Origin: Bemisia tabaci
Lineage: Eukaryota > Arthropoda > Insecta > Hemiptera > Aleyrodidae
NCBI RefSeq assembly: GCF_918797505.1
Contig: NC_092800.1
Location: forward strand, 43,386,864 to 43,450,863
Length of the DNA stretch: 64,000 nucleotides
Reading direction: 5' to 3'
Made by a program: the position numbers and the translations under genes. Positions 57,170-64,000 of the stretch are shown here, one piece after another. The stretch's first letter is position 1; the number at the start of each line of letters is the position of its first letter. The notes under the pieces were generated by a model, which worked only from the letters and a program-made list of their open reading frames with translations, had not been told where the DNA came from and ran no database searches.

Positions 57170-57450
57170 TAAAGCGTAGCGGTGGCTCGGCTCGCGGTCG
57201 CATCTTTCCGCCGTCTACGGTCCCCGAGCCCGGCGGCTCCCGGCGAGACGTCTGGGGGAGACAACCTCCCACCACCGGGGGCGGGGGCGGCAGGAGGGGG
57301 TGGCGCCTCCGAAGCCGCAGCAGACAGAACTGCCATGAGTCACGCACCCCCACCCCCGCCCTATCCCGGCTCCGCGGTCCCCAATCCCAAGTTGGGGGTT
57401 CCCGCTTACACACGGACGTTTACACCTTCACAGTCACACTGCTCCGAGCG
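57170..57450 (+). promoter_or_regulatory. CpG-rich island
   Basis: Strongly GC- and CpG-rich between AT-rich flanks; the steepest composition change in the window. Fits a promoter/first-exon region, and a candidate exon lies in its right part. Confidence 0.3.
57335..57450 (+). CDS. Candidate first coding exon of an unknown gene
   Basis: The first ATG in this frame within the GC-rich island (57335) opens a frame reading MSHAPPPPPYPGSAVPNPKL then GVPAYTRTFTPSQSHCSE. It meets a donor-like GAGCG/GTGAGG at 57450/57451, leaving phase 2. Proline-rich N-termini are common in animal regulatory proteins, but no family is recognised. The frame is also open upstream to 57182. No second exon could be identified in the remaining 6.5 kb; it may be outside the window. 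Chance in GC-rich sequence, where stops are rare, is a serious alternative. Confidence 0.25.
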
Positions 57451-57963
57451 GTGAGGTGTTCAAGTGGAGGGGCACCCTTTGGGATTAAACCTAGCTCCTG
57501 TGGTTTTCTGTGTGTTTTCTGGCCTATCTCCCAATATGAAGGCGAAGTGGTAAAAAGTAGAGTACCTGTATTGCGAGAGTATGGACAGATGTGAAACTCC
57601 GAGAATCCATCAGGCCTCCACCGATGCTTCTGCGAATACAGTTAGGGCCCAGAAATGCAGCCAGCTTATGAAATTCAAATACCCAGAACGATTTAATAAT
57701 ACTATTGTTAAGAACCGTCGTTTATAAAGCACGTGTTTCACTCAGTTTTTGCATAAATTTACTCATTTTTGCGGAAGAACGCTCATTTCTGTACATTCTT
57801 GGCCATCTTGGTTAGAATTGGAATCTGCACTCTGCAGACTGGCAGTGAAATTTTGTGTGTCAGAAGTTTGTTAGAAGGGTGGCTGCACTTTTGGGCCCTA
57901 AGACCTCCATGAAGCGATCTGTCCATACTCTCGCTATGCAGGTACTCTAGTAAAAAGTATTTG

Positions 57964-58161
57964 CACTGAAAAAAAGTTAGGGCTATATAGACGTACCGTC
58001 CGTTCCGGGCTCAGAGGCCGAAAGTTCCGGGTGCTGGAGCCGTAGCTTCGACTGATCCGGGTGCTACGCCCGGAACTTTCGGCCTCGGAGCCCGGAATGT
58101 AGACGGTGTGTCTATATAGCCCATAAGTACGGCTTCCACGGCCGGAGCTTTTTTTTCAGTG
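57964..58161. mobile_element. CACNG foldback (family B)
   Basis: CACTGAAAAAAAGTTAGGGC and CTTTTTTTTCAGTG; 2-bp TSD TG at 57962-57963 and 58162-58163. The arms are GC-rich (CCGGAACTTTCGGCCTC). Confidence 0.85.
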
Positions 58162-58163
58162 TG

Positions 58164-58739
58164 CGAGACCTCCTATGATTACAGCTTCTCCAGATTTATC
58201 TTCTCCTCATTAGTGAATGTATTCACCAATTAGGGGAAGAAATTTTATTTGGGGGGGGGGGGGGGGCTAGAATGTTACATAGACTGTATTGAAGAGAAAA
58301 GAAAAAAGAAAGAAAATAACCAGTCAGTAAGTTTGATTGATGGAGGAATCCATTCCTTTCATTCAACGTTGGGTTGCCCGGGCACAAATTGTGTTCATAT
58401 GACCCAAATGACCTTGAACCCTAAGTGAAAATACTCTTTTCATATATATAAATCACTTTGACAGAAAAACTCCAGTTTTGCCGTAAATTACGCTTGACTG
58501 AGAAGTACTGTGTGAGGCCCATACGTGTCAAAAAAGAGGGCTAGCTGGATTGAATGACGCAAGTGAAAACTGAATTTTTTGGCTCACAATGTATACGCAA
58601 ATGATTCCTCTATACGAATGGTTGCTTTGACAGAATGAGTCAGGAAAATTGGTCTTTTTATTAACCACAATCGACGATCGGTTTACTAGAAACGACAACG
58701 ACAATCGAACCGCGAAGCAGCGAAAACAAAGCTCAGATC
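58164..58739. other. Unassigned DNA
   Basis: A G-run lies at about 58251-58266. Nothing else recognised. Confidence 0.3.
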
Positions 58740-58743
58740 AATT

Positions 58744-58865
58744 GGACGTATCTCTGTCAAACGGAACTATGTGCATTATGACATGAGCCCTACTATGCAT
58801 GTATTCTTATGGGTCTCAGGGCTCATGTCTTCATGCACGTAGTTCCGTTTGACAGAAATGCGTCC
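58744..58865. mobile_element. Family-E MITE
   Basis: GGACGTATCTCTGTCAAACG and complement; TSD AATT at 58740-58743 and 58866-58869. Confidence 0.85.
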
Positions 58866-58869
58866 AATT

Positions 58870-59677
58870 ATTGGATTTTTGGCACGGGCTCAAAGTTAAA
58901 CTTGAACCAGAAATGACGGCTTCTCAAATCGTTTTGCCTTTCTACAGTGTGAGCCGCGCGAACATAATGCACAATGACATTCCACATCCGCTAATAAAGA
59001 AGTATTCTTTTCTTACATTTCCTCGGCGCACCCTGCGGGTTCTCCGTAATTATTGCTCCGGCTGGAAAAAGGACTATCTCGGCTTTCATGTGAACCCGAG
59101 ATTGTATAGAAACACATGCACTTCAGAGCTCATATTTAAATTTAGTTATGGTTTTGTGGCAATTTCAGCTGACGCGTGCCACAATCCAGGGTCGAGCTCA
59201 GGCCTCCTGGTCAGGCTCCTGGCGCGTCGTGGTATATTGGTGTAAATTATTCAATTATAGGATAACCAGGGAGCGTTTTTGAGTCCGGGTACATATTAAA
59301 GGAAGGAAGGATGATTGCTACATACTGGGTTCTCTTCTCCGTAATTCATGGGTGCTCGTGGTTTACTTCCTACACCTCCTTTTAATGAATCAATCAGCAC
59401 AGACCATGGGAAACAGAACCTGAAAAATTACCATTTTTTCCAACTCTTATCCCTTGTTCATTAGTCTATTAGAGATGTTGTGCTTTCATTCTTGTGAACA
59501 CAAAAGAGTTTTTCATTGAAACTTGAAAATATAATTCTTTTACCCAACTCGACAAAAATCATAGTGCTAGAATTTTTTCCTCCATGGACGAGGGTTCTGT
59601 CTCCCTTAGACAATCATAATTTTTTTTCTTTCATCAAAACATCAAATTTCGAGTATAAATGTATTTTATTTTTAACT
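58870..59677. other. Unassigned DNA with a 124-codon open frame
   Basis: 58871-59245 (plus) is open from an ATG just after the family-E element. The peptide is not recognised and shows no domain; treated as unproven. The rest shows nothing. Confidence 0.3.
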
Positions 59678-59870
59678 GGACCACGTTTAGCAGAAAGGAG
59701 CCAATCCACATCAGCTATTGCTAAATTTATCGGGGCAATTTAATGTTTTGCAAGAGAACGTTTGTACGGATTCCTTTGAAAATTTTAAGGAATTTGCTTC
59801 GTACTAGGCAGAAAATTCACCAAAATTTGCACAAAAATCCGCGAAACGTTAATTACAACCCCTCAAAACA
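59678..59870. mobile_element. Family-H MITE, right end missing
   Basis: GGACCACGTTTAGCAGAAAG then GAGCCAATCCACATCAGC; the interior matches the reverse of the next copy (GAGAACGTTTG, AAGGAATTTGCTTCG). The right terminus is lost. Confidence 0.55.
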
Positions 59871-59906
59871 ATTTTCTACTTGAAGTCTCATTGCGAGGAT
59901 TTAAAT

Positions 59907-60156
59907 GGACCGCGGTAAGCAGAAAGGAACCAAGCCACATCAGCTATGGCTAAATTTAACTGGCCAATTTAATTTTTCACTTGAAAACGGTTGTAAAGAT
60001 TTTTGTGCAAGGCCCAGTAAATTTTCTGCATAGTGCGAAGCAAATTCCTTAAAATTTTCAGAGAACGCGCAAACGTTCTCTTTAAAAAATTTAAATAACC
60101 CGATTTTATTTGGAAATAGCTGATGTGGCTTGGTTCCTCTCTGCTGAAGGCGGTCT
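59907..60156. mobile_element. Family-H MITE
   Basis: GGACCGCGGTAAGCAGAAAG then GAACCAAGCCACATCAGC and the complement ending GCGGTCT. Flanks AAAT and ATTT are not identical. Confidence 0.65.
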
Positions 60157-61189
60157 ATTTGCCAGTCCAGTTGAAACAATAGAAAATAGACTTGTACTTG
60201 CAACCTGCGTTAAAACGCGGCTTTTCTAATGACCAATTCGAGCGGATGACGTAGAATTGGAGGAACGAAAGCGATGAATATTCATTTGAAGTGATCAATA
60301 TTCGAGGCTGAATCATTTTTTAGAGAAATCAGGTAAATCCGCGATAACTGGTCGGGGCACCACGTCGGCGCCGCGCCGCGGTCATCCATGCGTCGTCGCC
60401 TTCTCACACCTCGATGATTGGCCGAGTGATGACGAACTATCACTGGTCTGAATACCTGACCCGTATCTCATTCTGATTCATCTTTTTGAAAATACCGGCC
60501 TTTTCTTTGGCCTTATCTGAATGAGATTGTTTATTTAAGGAGAAATGTGACCCACTGCTTGATGGCGCCATTTGGACACAAATGTCATTCATGACACATA
60601 CATGTATATTTTCGAGGATAATAATGCCATTTTATACACAGACAGAGAGGAGGCACAGTTTTCCTTAAGAAATTAGGAGGAAAATGGTGTCAATATCATG
60701 AACTCACGGGAGGAACTTTCATCACTGACATTTGAATTCGGATTGCTCCGACTTTTTTAAGTCATGCTGAATTATCAATTTTTACATTTTTCGGCACTTT
60801 CATCTTTAATGTTGAAATACTTACTTCTCAATGCAAAAATAGCAACAAATTGAAGTCAGTTCCCGCAATCCTTAAGATTTTTGTTCTTCCTAGAAACGCC
60901 CAACTGAATCTAAATTTTCTTATATCAGATCAGCCTATGAGTAGAGACTATGAATAGCTACAACCAGTGCTATTTACTAATAATCGCTATACTAGTAACG
61001 CTATCGCTATAATCTCCATCCTAGAGATTCGGTCAAAGTCGCAGAATATTTCTGTCATGAGCAAGAGATTACGGTATGCTTAAGGCGAAAGTTCTGTTCT
61101 CATCCCAACAGAAGCATTTTGTGATTTCAACAAAATAATCCATTGACTCTTAGAAATAACATTTTATTACACCAACCCATGGTATGTAC
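60157..61189. other. Unassigned DNA
   Basis: A short CG-rich patch lies at 60355-60425. No gene supported. Confidence 0.3.
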
Positions 61190-61453
61190 ATATCGACGGT
61201 GTAAGTCGGCAATCACACAACTCGGTTTGCGACGTCGCAGACTTCCTGTCATACTTTATTTTTTAAACGGGAAACTACTCAACGGTAACTCTTTAATAAA
61301 ACTGCTGTGATTTTTCTTCTCGGTGCGAGGAAAATTCTGCAAAAACTTCAAGGAATGATGTCAATTTGTTCTCCTTTAAAAAAATAGCATAGCGGCGGAG
61401 AATTTCAGACACCGCAAACGAGTTATGTGATTACCGACTTACACCGGCGATAT
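61190..61453. mobile_element. Family-N element, complete copy
   Basis: ATATCGACGGTGTAAGTCGG then CAATCACACAACTCG, and the complement ending CCGGCGATAT. The interior GCAGACTTCCTGTCATA is shared with other copies. 264 bp, no clear TSD. Confidence 0.65.
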
Positions 61454-64000
61454 ATGACAATAAGCTACCAAGAAAATTTGTTTTCAATAATTCACAAAAC
61501 TATTCTGAAAATCATCGCTAAACATGCTGATCGTGGAGTAGTTTGAAAGCCAGTCTTCACGCATAAGAATTGTTTCGTTACAAGTGTTGCCTGAGTTCTA
61601 AATTGAAGGCGTTTCTTCTTGTCCTTAATTGTGAAGTGGTACTGTCCGCGGCGAAGGGAAAAGTGCATCGGTCTGGCGTTGCAGTCTTATCTTCGCCCAC
61701 GAGGATTGCTTCGGAAGGATGTAACTTAAACGGAAGTGAAAATTTATCAGTGCAGGAACACCCGCATTTTCATTGGAACGTTTCCTTCGTTATTTAATAA
61801 TGTTGTACTATCTGCGATTGAGTCTATTGTACGATGCGGAGGAGTATTTTACCACGAAATAGCTAATAAATTCTTTGGAAAGGCAAGCAAGCGCGATTTA
61901 AAAATAAATACGACCGTAAAAAGAGGGAGCAGGACTAAAAGTTGAGATCTTACTCAAGTTTTAAATTTGTCTTTCGAGGCCTCCCTCGGGAAATATGTTT
62001 AAAATCGAAGGATACATATCTTGTTCTCAGAAATTTCAGAAAAAATGTCATTTTGAAACACTACGATTAATTATCTGATTAACTGAACTATATTTTATGA
62101 TGTTATTATTTTTCATTTAGTTCCAATGAATGTTAGTATTCTCCGAATGATCATTTGGGCCATTTGTTTTAAATCTAAAAAAAATATGCTCATTTGACTG
62201 AGGAAATAAAACAGGAAATGTTTCGTTTGAATATTTTAAAGTTATTTTAATTCATTTAGATGGGTGGACGTAGATCTATGGACAGAGTTCCACAAAAACC
62301 ACAGCTAGCCCAAACAAAATTAAAAGCTATTTGCATTTATTTCCTTGAGATCCCAACCGTTATTTTGTGAAAATAGAAAAACTCGCAAAATATTTCAGGC
62401 GATTTCAAATGATTTGGATCCTCCGTCTAGCGTTCATTTTTCGCAGTGTTCGTAAAGATTCAGATCGAAACTTATAATCAGAAAATCATGGCAGATGGGA
62501 GAAAGTTTTGCATTTGATATGCGGATGGAAAAGGAGGCAAAATTGCATAAGGAAAAAATTGAAGGAAAATATACGAGCCATTATTTGAAAGACACGTGCA
62601 CTCGCACGCGTTGGTGATAACAGTCGTCTCGCCTCATAGTCAAAGCTTGCATTGCATATGGCAAATCTTTCAAATCTAAGGCGCACCTCAGGCTTGTATA
62701 ATGCTCTACACCACAATCCTCATGCAATATGCAATCATTCTGCGGTCAGATGCATGTAAATAACATTTGACGGCCTTCAACTCAAGTCTGTTTTGAAAAG
62801 GAAAAGAAAAAACTTTACGACCGAATACGAGTTTAAAATTACAATATTAAGTTCTGTGTATTGTCAGAGATTTATACATGTGGACTGTTAATGTAGAACT
62901 TCACGAACGACTATTTGTGAGGTCTCATTATCATTATTTTTTACTTTTAACCATAGACGGATACAGGGGGGAAGGGGGGGGGGTACGTCCTCTCCCATTC
63001 GCCCGAGAAAAAGGAGGAACGAAAAGGGAAGAAAGAAGGAAGTAAGAAGGACGCTTATAAAACGAACGGTAATTATTCATGACAAAATTCACTCAAACTG
63101 CATATTAGATGCTTTAAAATTTGGAAAATTTTCGGAGGAAGCACCCCGGACTCCTTTAACCCCCCCCCCCCCCCCCGGTTCGAAATGTCTTATGCGCATA
63201 GGCTTGGAACCCCAATTGCAGAAAACTCTAAACTTAACTCCTTCGGATTCTTTGCGTAAAATCACTGCGCAAGTTATCGACATCCAACAGCAGTAATGTT
63301 ACTTAAATGTTTGTCCTTTTCCTCTAAAATAGAACAACTTTCTTGTTTTATCTTATAAACCGTTCTACCGTTCCATAACTGAGCCTCTACGAACCGTTAC
63401 TTAAAGTTAAAAATTACAAAGTTACAGTTGAAAACTATGCACCTCGATTAAGTTTCAATATTAAAATTGTATGTAAAACACGATGATAGGTTCATCGAAC
63501 ATTGCCTAATTGATTCATGCGTAAAAAATTGGCGTTTATGCTTACAAATATTTAAATGAAGCTACCAGTTCCAATGTTTACAATGTCCATGAAAGTGGTT
63601 TGTCACAAAAACGCAAACAACTGTTTTGAGTTTGCTGCGTTTTGCTTCGACGCACCTTTTCAATACTGCTGAGAAAAAAGGATGTTGGCTGGCTGTTTTG
63701 GCACACAATTAAATTATTCTACAATTCTCCTCCATTGGCTGATCAAGAATCCACTCCTATCTCTCAATTTTGACCAAAATGAAACCACTTTGGAATTAGT
63801 AGCCTCAAATACCCCTCTAAGTAAGGCGAATCGGTCACTTACTCAATCTTGGCATGCTTAACGATGGAAGAATGGAGCATCGACAAGAAATTTTTACAGC
63901 AGGATTATGGTGTACCTATTCCCATGAAAAGTTTCCTATGAGTTCGTTGAAAAACCAAAAAGTTTATTTAGAAGTTCAAAAAAGCGCATCTCTGGTAGAA
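61454..64000. other. Unassigned DNA to the window end
   Basis: Contains a G-run near 62973 and a C-run near 63161. Short open frames only; none recognised. No transposon ends identified. Confidence 0.3.

Overview
The window is non-coding-looking DNA from an animal nuclear genome, most likely an arthropod. It is AT-rich, has no operon-like gene packing, and has no reading frame that reads convincingly as a known protein. It is crowded with short non-autonomous DNA transposons (MITEs and foldback elements). From memory of similar repeat consensus sequences I suspect a hemipteran such as a whitefly; that is inference and was not checked. I see no rRNA, tRNA, CRISPR array or bacterial gene.

Layout. 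1-5.6 kb: a nested pair (a piggyBac-like element inside a family-A MITE), a CACNG foldback, a hAT-like MITE (family D), and a hAT-like element that itself holds a family-K element. 6-8 kb: an inverted-repeat element, a family-H element and two adjacent family-A MITEs. 8-15.9 kb: two copies of one region on either side of a 500-base N gap. Their ends match as an unmerged contig overlap would, and they differ by several transposon insertions. 16-19.5 kb: families C and A and a dispersed/tandem repeat here called S. 19.5-31 kb: sparse, with scattered foldbacks and the best, still weak, candidate exons near 23.3-23.7 kb. 31-48.5 kb: dense MITEs of families A, B, C, D, E, F, N, O, P and U, plus a 1.33-kb element with terminal inverted repeats of more than 300 bases. 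50.4-51.4 kb: a minisatellite of roughly 80-105-base units. 51.7-52.1 kb: a large hairpin. 53-60 kb: more 4-bp-TSD elements, including three placed end to end on shared AATT sites, and a GC-rich island with a possible first exon at 57.3 kb. 60-64 kb: one family-N element and otherwise nothing recognised.

The most useful result is that target-site duplications (TSDs) can be read directly and sort the elements. 8 bp goes with CAGTG ends (D, U; hAT-like). TTAA goes with CCCTAG ends (piggyBac-like). 2 bp of varied sequence goes with CAC-N-G ends (B). About 3 bp (GCC/GTC) goes with family C. 4 bp goes with family A and with a set of families (E, F, G, R, probably H) whose termini share one pattern starting GGA and carrying GGAAC about 20 bases in. 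That last set looks like one lineage of MITEs that may not have been described as such. No autonomous transposase gene is visible for any family, so these copies must have been moved by proteins encoded elsewhere.
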